Positions 24,030 through 36,055 of a stretch of 64,000 nucleotides of DNA are shown here, in pieces (the stretch's first letter is position 1; the number at the start of each line of letters is the position of its first letter). The position numbers were made by a program, and so were the translations under genes. The notes below the pieces were generated by a model. It worked only from the letters and a program-made list of their open reading frames with translations. It ran no database searches and was not told where the DNA came from. Source of the DNA: Pithys albifrons albifrons (lineage: Eukaryota; Chordata; Aves; Passeriformes; Thamnophilidae); NCBI RefSeq assembly GCF_047495875.1, contig NC_092461.1, positions 67,072,299 to 67,136,298 of the forward strand, given 5' to 3'.

Positions 24030-25628
24030 ATTTTTAATCTTTTCCTTCTGTTCTGCTTTAAGCTGCAAAATTGTGGAAATACACACGGTTTTGAAATCTT
24101 TTGAGAGGGTCAACTCCCACATCCCTCAAGTTTTGGAGTGAGCTGGCCGGAATCTAGGTGTTACATTGCACTCCCCATGTCAAATCCTCCCCCCACTGGA
24201 GGGTGGTAGGGAATTTACAGCTGAGTTCCTCAAAGCCAGGATGTTACCCTTTGCTGCCTTGTGCAGAAGTGCTCCTGCTTTACAGGGATGTAAATAACAG
24301 CAAAAAAAGAGGCTCAAGGCTCTGACTTCTGCTGGAACAGGGTTTGGATCCAGATGGCCGTTGTTCTGTGTTTGTCTGACGAGGCTCTTTCCATTCTCAT
24401 TTGCATGTGCTGAGAGATGTAAAAAAATTTAATATCTCCTTTCTTGTTTACTGCACGTTTGGAAAACAGCAAATGTTATTTCTGATTCTAGGCCAAATCT
24501 TATAGCCTTTTTACAGTTCCCAGTCCTTAGCCAGCCAGAATCCAATTGAAATGACTGGACGACTTGCTTATAAAGTCTGTCAGATAGTCATTATGGTCAT
24601 AATCTTGGGAAGCCTGATATTATAAATCACTTCTTTGAATGTTAAATTGCTCGCAACAACTGCAGAGTTACTACTTTACACATTACATTTTCAAATGAGC
24701 TCTACAAATAATAAGTATATTTCTTGCATAGCAGCTCCAGACAAGATTATTTCATACTGCTGTACAATTCTAAGCCAATGAACTAAAAATTCCATGGAAG
24801 AGGATGGAACCAGGCATTGTGTGGGTCTCACTGCACTTAAAACACTAGATGGACTACCCAGGAGCTGCAGATCCCAACAGCCTAAGAAACTGTTGTTCAT
24901 AGAGATAAAGGGTCTGGGCTTCTCATTAAAGGATCAGAGGCTTAGGGTCCGGTGTCCCAGCTGGGAGGTTCTATGCTTAGAGACTGAGGCTGTTTAGGCT
25001 TCCAGCTTGCTAGGTCCTCACCACATTATCTAAAAAACATAAATCAGTCCTGGAAACCTGGGAGCTGAGGCAGCACATGGAAGTTTGGGGACTAAGGAAT
25101 CTCAGCTCAGCTCCCTATCAGCGCCTCAGACTACAATCCCTAGAGCCAGGGGTCATGGTGCCTGGAAAAGACTTTACAACAAAAATCTGCCTTGTCACGG
25201 GGCTTCGTTGCAACTTAATTAAAATAAGGCTGATTTGATTTCAAGGAGCTCTGCATTCCCTCTGAGGATGGCCAACAAGCTATACTGCAGGGAGGACAAG
25301 TCTGGGCTTCTTATGTGCGGCTTAGTTGTTATTGATTTACTAAGATGTTGCACACTTTGTGTTTGAGGTCATAATCTGACCCCAGGGTTATATTCAACAA
25401 TGGGAGGAGTGGGGAAGAGGCAGACCTTCATAGACAAATATAAATATATTCTGTGGAAAGAGTCTGAATTTTACTTGTGTATCTACAAAGCTGATGGCAA
25501 GCATTAAAGAGCATGACTGAAATCTTGTGTAGGGTTGTAAGAATCAGAGCTATGAAATTATTTGAAAAAGTAAGAGAAATACTTGACACTTCAGTCAGGA
25601 CAGACAATTTCTCATTGAATTGACCTCT

Positions 25629-25652
25629 TTTGAGCCATAACCATGGCTCAAA
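25629..25652. repeat. Perfect 10-bp stem-loop
   Basis: TTTGAGCCAT (25629-25638) and ATGGCTCAAA (25643-25652) are exact reverse complements around the loop AACC. Confidence 0.85.
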
Positions 25653-28600
25653 CCTACACATTCTTTTAATCTGTGATGTTCCACATTATGTCTTGCAACA
25701 AGCTCTGAAGAACAGGCCTTGAGAATTTGTAGATCACAGTGAAAATCATTGTATTGAGGGCTGATACCAAAAAGACTGAATAATATAACTAGGTGATTTT
25801 GCTATTGGGACTTACTAACAATCAGAAAAGATGAAAATCAGATGTCAAGAAAATACATGCTAAATTTTGACAGTAATTTCTGAGGATTTGCTCAATAAAT
25901 AAAGCATGATCCTTGAGGTATTCACTAAATAGAATGACCTCTGTTCTTTTGGCTTTCCATTGGTGAAGAAAGACAGAGGGTTTTGTAGAGTTAGCATTCT
26001 TTACTTAGCTTTGAAGCTTTTCTTTATAATCCAGAACATTTTACATGTTTTCTTCAATATGACTCTTGTCTTATGCTATTACTCATCTCTAAGTTTTGTT
26101 TTCACTATCTCGTTGGACTCTGATCCATTTAATATGTATTTGTCTAAATCATTCCTACATTGCCTCATGTAGAATAAAATGTGTGAGTTTCTCCAATCTC
26201 TCAAAACCCTTGGTTCCATAATTTCAAATACTGCTTAGTGTATTTGGAAACCATGTGTCTCACTTCATTTTTCAGGGCAGTAATGAGTATTTTTAGAATA
26301 ATTATTCTTTGAAATGAATCTGTTAGCTGTTCTCTATCCCTAATTAATTTCACATCTTCAGCGAATTTTACTTATATTGGGACTAATTCAACTGCAGTGA
26401 AATGTGCCTCTGATTGAATTTTGTTATTTTTTTCTTTACTTTCAATAGCCTTCCTTTTAGATAGTTTGTAACCCATGTTGATATTTTAGCAATAACACCT
26501 TTTTTGTCTTGTTAGAACTAGTGAGTGTTTTTCAATTTGGGCTTTTTATAGGCAAAGCATTAATTAATGCTAGCTAAACTAGAGAAAGGAAACTCAGTGA
26601 GCTCAGAAACAAAGTTGGAAAATAATTTGTATGCTGAGTGTTGCATTTTCCGTTCATCTCAGCTGCCAGGTGTTTTCAGATGAGGATTTCTGTGATTTTG
26701 GGCAGATTGAAAATTGAGGATGTATTTTTCCTAAAACCCCTTCAAATCTAACCCCATTTTCATACTGTGCAGCACTCCCTCCAAGCTGCAGATGAAATCT
26801 CTTTGAGTAAGGATTGCAGGATTTGCCCCAAGCTCTGTAAGAATTCTCCTCTATGGAACTTTTTAAAAACATACAATAAGAGCCCACTACCAGCTCAGTG
26901 AATTCATATTAAAGATCAGGTTCTTACATATTTTTTTACACTATGGGAATTCTTTCTGAAAAATTTTACTATGCTGGGAGAATAAAAATTTCTCATTACC
27001 ATTGACTGTGTCTGAGACTTAAAACTGGAATTATCTGCCTTTGAAGTTTTTTTGATTGATTGGACTTTCTATTGTGCCCTCTCTACTTTAAAACAAACAA
27101 ACAACAAAACCACTAAATTTTTTCCTTCTCATTATTCTGCTGTCAGTTCATATACTTACTTCTGTTTTTGTGTATTGCTGTTTTCTTCTTAGGTGACATA
27201 CAGACATATACACACATGCACGCAAATTTACATCATGCTGTCACATACAGATTTCTTGAGATGCTCATTATATCTGTGTATGAGAGGTTCAGAAGCCTAC
27301 AGCATATCTGCAGAATGTGAGGCACAGTGGTATGAACACATGGTACAGCTCCAGCATGAGAGCTCTCTAAAGTCCTCCTTAAAAATGGACATGACTTCTA
27401 GTCCTGCTTCTTAATAGGATCCAATTTGATAGAGATGTTTGTTTAATGAAAATGTACTTATGATGCTGTAAACATGTTTGTTTCTATAAAATGGAATAGG
27501 AACCCCTTTTTTGTTTCCTACAGTTGAAGTGGGTTTGGTTCCATTGCAGCTGGGGCTTGACCTGCCAAATCCTTGTTGGCATGAGTTTTTCTGAAATATC
27601 TGAAGAATATTTTCAAGGATTGCAAGAAATACCCTTCTAACATTTGCAAACAAATGCATGTCTGTAACATCCCTATGAGAATGAGTGTTTATCTGTAAAA
27701 ATGCTTTTGGATGTGTTCTATAAAATGACATTCTTTGTGTGTTCAATTTATAAAAAAAACTACAGGCATTTCAGCTTCTTTAGTATATCCTATAGATGAC
27801 TGCTTTTTTTTTCCCCAAGAAACCTGGGTTAAAAAATCACAGTGCTGTTTTTACATAGAGAGAAAAATCATAAAGATTTTTGGAATGCTTTCATTCATAA
27901 CCTTGTGCTGATCTTGTTGAAAATGTGGCTTATGATGGTATACTAAAGAAAATTTACAAGAAAGAAATAAAAGGGATTTCAGTTTCTTTAAATACTTCAA
28001 ATTTCTGGGTTTGAAGTTGAATGTGGAAAAAATGTTAAAAGGCAATAAAACCAGGGGGTTTATTTCCCAAATGCTCTACTTGTGCTGGCAACAAAAGCTA
28101 GCATAATGTATATAATTAGGTTTATTGTCATTTTTAGTATACAGTCAAGGCACACTTTGAATTCAAAGGTTACTGTACAACTGTTTTGACAACCACCACA
28201 TCAGTAGGTAATGTGCAGGACACACGAAACTGAAGCAAAAATGTTTCTTTAGGTCTGTAGGGAGTGCAATACATCAAGGAATTCAGATATATTAGAGCAG
28301 CATGAATTTCTAATGTGTTACTCTTATGGAAAAGACCACTGGCATATTGAATAATGCAGCTTTCAAAGCAGAGCAGAAAATGTGATTACAGACAGTTCCA
28401 TTGCTGTTTTTAAAATAAATATTTTCAAAATCTTGAGGTATTTTATTTCATGTAATGCATAAAATATGTAACAGTGGACTAGAGCTAAATATCTTCTAGG
28501 ACACAGAAGAGTAGATGATGTCAGCTATAATTATTCAGAGCTGGAATAATAGAAGCATTAGTTTAAAATAAAATGCATGTCACAAAGGCCCATGTCCTTA

Positions 28601-28820
28601 TATAAAAAAAGGCAATAAAAGGCTGCTTTTTTTTTTGCACCCTTTGACAGAAAAATAAAGGCCATGAATAATTATTTAACATTATACCCCAATTCATCAA
28701 AGCCTGGACAATTACATTTTACTTTTTCATGAATTATATTTTTTAGATACACAACTCATAGAGAGTAATATCTTAAACAAAATGTGGCACTATATAGCAG
28801 AGAAGATAGCAAATGGCTAC

Positions 28821-28833
28821 TTTTTTTTTTTTT
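28821..28833. repeat. T13 homopolymer
   Basis: Thirteen consecutive T between GGCTAC and CATTTTTC. Confidence 0.8.
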
Positions 28834-31100
28834 CATTTTTCACCTCAGGTAGAATGAAGCTAGTATTTCTTATTCATAGGACAGTTGCTAATAAATCCAA
28901 TACAGGAGATTGTTGTTGTACCTAGGATGTATTTAAGAGAGTTTTGTTTTACGAGTTTCATATACATTAGTTTAAATTCAGTATTCATGATTCTTCTTCA
29001 TGATTTCTGATGAACAAGATGAATAGCTTTTATAACAAACAAAAAATTTGCCTTGTAACCCAAGTGTTGAGATTTGAATCATGTTTGAATACTATTTTCT
29101 AGCTTATATTGCATGCCAGAAGTAGCAGATACTTTTTGTCTCTGGTGAATACTTCGCATTTGTGCATCATTATCAGGCTCTGGTCTTCAGTTTACATCAA
29201 AATTTACTGTTATGCTACACAGACCTGCTGCTACCCCAAATTTTATTGCAGTGAGTTATTGTCATCAGAGCCACCAAATCATAAAGCTAAGGTCATGGAA
29301 CATCTTGTGTTAAAGTTTTTTGGGGTTTTTTTTCTCTTGTTAAGCTACTTTGTATTCTTGCAGGATATTTTTCTTTTTCTAAAAAAACCCAAGCAATGAA
29401 CAACAGAAAAAACAACACCATATTTTACAAGACAGATTTTTTCACTGAAATAAGCCTTGTGTGGAAAAAGGTTATGATATTTAATGTATGTTTTGTCAGA
29501 CAGCCTAACTATGGGGATACACAGCCAAATCAGCTGATGTCAGCCAGCATAGCTTTATTGTCTTCAGTAGAATTATGATGATTTATTCCATCAAGGGCTC
29601 TGGGACGTCATGTTTATCTTTTCTTTCTTCTGATGTCTGCTCCAGTCTTTTGTCATCAGAAAGACAACAGAACGGATATGTAGAGGAGCTGATTAAGATG
29701 TAATTTGATCAAGGTTTTATAAATACCTGAATATTGCATATCTGGTACTTGAAGGCTCTTCACTGTGCTACAATAAACATCTGATGTCTAGAAATTAGAG
29801 CCATATAAAATCAGACTGGAAACAAAGCATGCATTTTTAACAGTGATAGAGATATGCCATTTCACTAATATACCATGGGAGGTGGTTCTTTGTACCTGAG
29901 GATAGAACTCAAATGGGGCATTTCTCAAAAAAAATGTGCTCTATCTGGGACTGGACTAATAGACCCCACATTAAGGCAGAGGGACCAGAACCTTCCCATG
30001 GGTCACATTGTCCCTGTGGGGTTCTCAGCAGTAAACATTAGTCCAAGCATGTGTGCTAGGGATAAAATTGCTTGTAGTACCTCTACAGTTTTTCCCTCCC
30101 ATGAGAATAACTGCAGAGTCAAAAAAGCATCCTGTTGGTGCAGGCAATTATGGACTCTGCCTTCTTCTGGTCAGCTAGGACAAGAATTGTTGTCAAAGTA
30201 TTTGTGGCTAGAGTTTTTCATGATCTTAGCTTTCTTTCTGGTCTTAAAGTGTATCTGGTAAAGTTATACTTTCAGTCCCTAAGTATTAAGAACTTACCTT
30301 AACCATAGGGCAGGTAAATATTTATATATTACTGTAGGAAAATATTTGTACACAAATGACCAGAACTCTTTTTAGAATAATTCTGGGTGTCATTCTTAAA
30401 ATTGCCAGTGAAGCTGTTGATTTACTGTCAGTGGGGAAAACCAGCATTCTGCTTACTTGAGTGTCATTGTTGAGACTCTGTGTGGCTCACATATTTCACA
30501 AATTCAGTAGGAAAACAACTTCAGTATAATTTTAAGAGGAAATAACAAGGTGGCATATTTATTTTTGAAAACAGCCTTGTATAGAAAATGCTTTGGTGAC
30601 AGAACTTTTTTGACAGTGGTTACCCATTGTCTGATAGGAATTTATTTGTTACATAAAAGAGTAATATTAAAAAAGTATGGTTGTTGTATTTACTGATTTT
30701 TAGACTTTAACCAGATAGGCAGAGGCTAAGACATGATGAACGTGGTGCGAAGAGAAAGCCTTCAGTTGCAGGTGGTAGATTATACAACACCTCACATGTG
30801 AAGTATTTACAGGAGTGATTAATGCATAAGCAGCATCGTAGCTGCAAGTGTCAAACAAAACAGATAATAGTATGCAAATAGAGAAAACATAACTCTCAGA
30901 AAATGTCAGAAATTCAGAGGTTTCAGCAGCAGAGATTGTTGACTTTAATCTGCTGCTTTTAACATTGCATGTAGTTGTCGAGAATAGAAGGATAATGAAA
31001 TGTTTCTGAAGACTCAGATTTTGGGAAAAGAATCTTAGTGATCTAAGTCCTATAGATGGAAGAGAAGTGAAATTTCTTTCTCAAAAACTGTGAACATGCT

Positions 31101-31127
31101 TTTTTGTCTTTTTCGTAAAGACAAAAA
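31101..31127. repeat. Perfect 11-bp stem-loop (TTTTTGTCTTT)
   Basis: TTTTTGTCTTT (31101-31111) and AAAGACAAAAA (31117-31127) are exact reverse complements around the 5-nt loop TTCGT. Confidence 0.85.
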
Positions 31128-32130
31128 TGAAGGAGAAGCCCACAGTGCACATGAAAGGAAGAGTTTAGTGCATCAGTTGGAGTAGCCTCTACTTCCACCT
31201 GTGTCATAATTTAAAAGCATACATTTGCATTCCTTGAAGCTTGAAAGCAGCTGAGAAGACTGCACATTCTTCGTGGATTTGTACTGTATTCATCCTCACA
31301 TCCCATTTTGTTTCAGAGTAGAAAGACACCTTGTATGGACGAAACCAGTCTATGCATTGTCTTAACTCAAGGTGTTACGTACCTGCTGGAAGTTCATCTG
31401 TGGTGCATGACTGTGCTGAGGGCTGGAACACCAGCAACCCAGAACTTCACGTTGGTGTCACCTGCCAGAACAGTGTGTGGATTTTCCTTATCAAGTCTTA
31501 TATATGTAGAGTCTAGATGTCTAGCAAAATTTTTTATTCTTGCCTTTCTTGATTTTTCCCTGTTGAAGGAATTTGAATGGTCCAATTAATAGCCTCACAG
31601 ATTTTTTAAATGTTTTAATGGTTTTTACAGAACTTAAAGTGTCATCATTTTAGTTTACCAGCAACTTTTTTCAGGAGGAAGGGAAGAGAAAAAATTCTCT
31701 TCTCTTGGTATACTTGGTAGTGTTTTGGGATTTGAAGAAATAATCAGTAGTAAAAGATAACTAATTTCTTATTTTTATCCCTTAATTTATGTCCTTAATT
31801 CATTTTCAGTGCATATCATGGGTGGATGTATTTACAAAAAAGGACTTAAGGTATATAGTGGCAGCAAGAAGCATTATGGAGTGAGGAACACCTCTAAGGC
31901 AGGCTTGTGCATGTGTTTTAGCTACCAAACCACAGAAATAAGCTCTTTTGTCTCAAGTCAGGTGAACAAAGGAATCACAGTTTATCTTACATATTATCAG
32001 GGTGTATCCAACATTCCTATTTCAACCAGCATGCTGGGACAGAAAAGAGACAAAGGAGATGTTGCAAGTAGTGATGTGGCACTCTGTGTGCCTGCCCTGA
32101 CCTGGAGCTGAGGTAGACTGCAGTGCTCAA

Positions 32131-32309
32131 GGTATGTACGTATACATACATACCTGGATACACATATATACATGTATATGAACAAAAATGTGTGTGTATA
32201 TATATTTTATATACATATACAGTATACATATATATATGCACACATACACACACACGTGTGCACGCACACACACACACAGACAGATATATATATATGTATG
32301 TATGTATGA
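32131..32309. repeat. Compound microsatellite (TATG/TACA, TA, CA, TATG)
   Basis: The block runs through GTATGTACGTATACATAC, then TA-rich words, TGTGTGTATATATA, a CA run interrupted by CGTGTGCACG, and ends in TATATATATG and three TATG units. Within it, 32222-32278 is 57 bp of unbroken alternating purine and pyrimidine. Open frames across it are artefacts of the repeat. Confidence 0.92.
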
Positions 32310-32751
32310 CACTGTTAATCACCGAAGCCCTCTACTGGAAAGGGAATGTAAAAGACAGGATGTAGTATCTGCAATATCCCATTTATTCCCAAATTATGGA
32401 TCCACATTGTTTTTAAAGAGAGACTGAAACTAGAATGAAATTATTGAAGTAGATGCAACAGATTTCATTAATGTACTGCACATGGCTGCATTATAGAAAT
32501 TTTTTACCAAATCCCTGGGTTATAAGTCAGGTTGCGGTGTCTGACAGTAACTTTCATAATAGGTACCTTTTACTAAAGTGAGATGTGGCGTACCTAATGG
32601 ATAACAAGATGAAGCTACTCCTTATCACATCTTCAAATTTAAGCTTCCTGACAGTGACGATATTGAGCTGCAGTTGACTTTGCTTCATTCTTACATAAAT
32701 TTTCTAAATTGAAAAAAACACATTTGAGAATAGGTGTTCTTGTTGTTTAAC

Positions 32752-32765
32752 AAAAAAAAAAAAAA
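32752..32765. repeat. A14 homopolymer
   Basis: Fourteen consecutive A before GCCCTGTGC. No associated element was recognised. Confidence 0.8.
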
Positions 32766-35700
32766 GCCCTGTGCAGGGAGTATTTACAGGATCAGGCCCT
32801 TTTTTATTTGGAGATGGGACTTCCTTCACACTTTAAGATTACCTTCATTCACACATAAAGAATTTCAGAGATTAACTCAGTAACTAAGCTTCAGTTTCCT
32901 ACATATGCCCTAATACTCAAGTGTGGGATCTCAGTTTAATGAATTTTATTACACTCTCCTTTCTTCTGAAATAGCATAAAAAGTGTTTAGTGCAATAGGC
33001 TTAGTCCTGATCTGGATATTAAGTGCAGTTTGAGTTGCCTGACAGAAAGTATGCAGTGTAAAAGAACCACTGGCAAAACTGTTAAAGGTTATTTTCTATA
33101 AAAAAAATGAAAAACAACAAAAAAACCTCCACAGCATTTGAAAAATAGTGCTAGTGGCACTCTATGTCCTTCTGCAGAGCCTTTCACGTGGTCCTGAAGT
33201 GCTTTGTAGTCACTAATTAGCTAAGAAGGTAATGTACTCATAACAGTAAAAATAGGTGTTTGCAATATCAGTACCTCCTATCTGTCAAGTACTATATTGT
33301 AGGATAGAAAGAATTATTTTATTAGAAAGTCAGTAAAATAATATTCACAAAATGCAAAGTCAGATGAATCCCAAGTTGAAAAAGGCTGAAAGAAACAAAT
33401 CTTAAAGGAGTTTACATACTGGGACCCATAATAATGATAGTAGTATAAGGAGCTGATTTCATGTCTGATAGTAACACGAAGGTGGTCAGCTGTGTGGTGA
33501 GAGTCAACTTACAGTGTTAGAACTTGTAGATATCCTCAAATGTAATAAAGACAGGAATTAACTGCCATGTATTACACATCTAATATGAAGCTATTATGGT
33601 TTAATGAGTGTGTGTTTTAAGGTCGCTTATAATGCATATAATAATAGCTGAGACATTTAAGCTCTCAAGCAATTTGGAAGTGATACAGCAACCTTATTTA
33701 AGAGCCATTGAAAAGATGCAAGGGTTGTTTTGCTTGTCCTTGAAATGCAGTCAACTTCAGGGAAAAGTGAAGTTTAACCGCAGAGTGTGATGCTCCACTG
33801 CCCCACACTCCAACTTCCCAGGCCTTATGGGCTGGTTCCATAGCACACGTGTGTCTTCTGACTTGTCAGCAGCCTTTGTGAATGCAGGGAGGTGAAAAGT
33901 CCCAACAGGGAAGTTCTCTGCCCAGGGCTGGGCCTGTGAAATTTTAATTGTGGCTGGCATCGTTGCACTAACTTCGTTGTTCGTGGCCTTTGTCTCTGAA
34001 CTACATGTTAGGAGCTCTGTGACTTACTGAAAACCTCAGTGGGATTTTCAGAAATATTCTGGCCTAATGTTGATCCTGTCCTATTCTAGCAGGGGCTTTC
34101 CCAGAGTCTCAACAGAAACAGAGATAACCCTATAATAGATGATTTTATTTGTTCATAAATAGTGAGAATTTAGATTTTAGATTGTATTTGATTAAGGATG
34201 TGTCCACAAAATTCTTTGTCAATAACAATACAAATCATGAATTCTAAATTTATTTTTTTTTGTCGCATATGGAAAATTAGTGGAAGCTTTAACAAGACTG
34301 AAGAGAAAAAAATATAATCTAATGTGCTGGTTTAAAACAATTTGTATTGTTTTGCTTATTATATAATTAAAGACAGTATAGCAAAGCTGTGCTATAGGAA
34401 AAAGTTGCATGAGTAACCTAAAACTCTTGCATCCTGGGTCAGTGCAGCCATAATTGTGTTACTTACAAAATTACAGAAATTGGTCCAGAGGGAACTGTAA
34501 CATCCCTCCCTTAATGTAGTTCAAGGGAGGATTTTAAAAGGTCATCTCCCTGAAAGTGGGATAGTCCATAGATTTGTCATTTCTGACAGATGTTTAGCTT
34601 ATTTTTTAGAGAATTCATCTAGGCTCCTCAGGCAAGCTCTGGATACAGGTCTTCACCCTTAACAATTCACCACTCTATTCATAAAAACTAGCAGGTGGTG
34701 GAGGATCATGAAGACCATTTAATCTTTTCAATTGTCTATTATTTATTTTTAAGGTGTGCTTACATATATGTTTTTATTTGTATTTATTAAATGTATATTT
34801 ATTTAAGAATGTATGATAAATAATAGATGTTGATAAAACAGCTAGGAAATAAATAATCAAGAGGATGTGTATTAACTCAGACTGTTTTGGTTCATAGCTG
34901 ACTTGACCATTTAAGAAACTGTAGAAAAGTAATCAGCTTTTCCCAAATCTTATTAGCATATAATCACGATCCAAACTATATTAGCCCATAAACTACACTG
35001 ATAAAATAACTCTTCTTGATGGTTCTGCTATAGTGTGTTATTTTATGGAATTGTTTATGTGCGTATTTTAAATATTATATTTATTTATTATCATCCATTG
35101 CTTGGGAAGTTAGGCTGAAGGAATAGATGTTTATGATACTTAAGGAATGTCACTGCAAGTAATAGGATAAAAATAAGCAATGGGTGACGGTTGGGGAAAA
35201 AAAACTTATAATGGCATGTGAATAGTCTACCAGGTAGTGTTATAGCACTGGAACATGTATGGATGGGAAAATCCTGCACTGGTTGAGAGATGAGTTGGAT
35301 GATTTAATAGACCTTTCTTTGAGATGTAATTTCTATAACTGGCTGATACATACACTAGTGTTCATTTGGACTCATTTCTTATTTGTCTGGCAAATTGTTT
35401 GTTGTGAAAGATTATACATTACAATAAATAGACTTTGTAGAAGATGAGCTACATGACAAACTTAGAAAGCGTTACTCACCTGATATTCAAGACATTAACA
35501 CCAAAGCACAAAAACCCAATATAGTCTTAATCCCATGGCTTTGCTTGAGTGCAGCACTAGAAAGGTACACTGCCATAAATAATATTTACATTCAATAGAG
35601 TCTTCTGTATTCTAAAAACAACTTAGGATAGAAAAGATAAAACAGAGAAACAAATGTTACTTACTTAGAAGAAATTTTTCCTTCTGATTTTGCAACAAAG

Positions 35701-36047
35701 AATTTGCTGATAGGGAGGGAAGGACAGTGAAAGAAGGAAAAGCAAGCATTTATAAAAATGTTGATGTAGTTAAAATTAGATCCATTTTAGAACCAAAAGT
35801 TTTATGCAGAAACTGACAGAAGGATACAAAATAATTATAGTTTGCTGACAAGCTGAATAGAGTTTCCTTTTTTTTATCTTATGGTTTTAGGAAACCAAAC
35901 TGTAAATAAATATGCAGTTTGACAGACTGTAATTGCAATCAGCAAGGCATCTTTTTATTTAATCAGATAGTGTTATTAAAATGGGGTTACAATTAAACAT
36001 TTTATAGTGTGACGTAGAACTCTATTAAAATTCTCCAGCAAACAGTA

Positions 36048-36055
36048 ATTTGCAT
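36048..36055 (+). promoter_or_regulatory. POU octamer motif in candidate conserved stretch
   Basis: ATTTGCAT lies in a repeat-free stretch (about 35890-36120) that also contains an inverted CCAAT (ATTGG near 36092) and several TAAT words. This combination is common in intronic enhancers of developmental genes, but conservation cannot be tested here. Confidence 0.25.

Noticed and set aside
29875..30261. 128-codon plus-strand ORF
   Set aside because: It has no recognisable motif, is located mid-intron and shows no bias in codon use that I can see.
32017..32427. Several overlapping ORFs encoding Y, I, C, H, T and V repeats
   Set aside because: These are translations of the CA/TA/TATG microsatellite.
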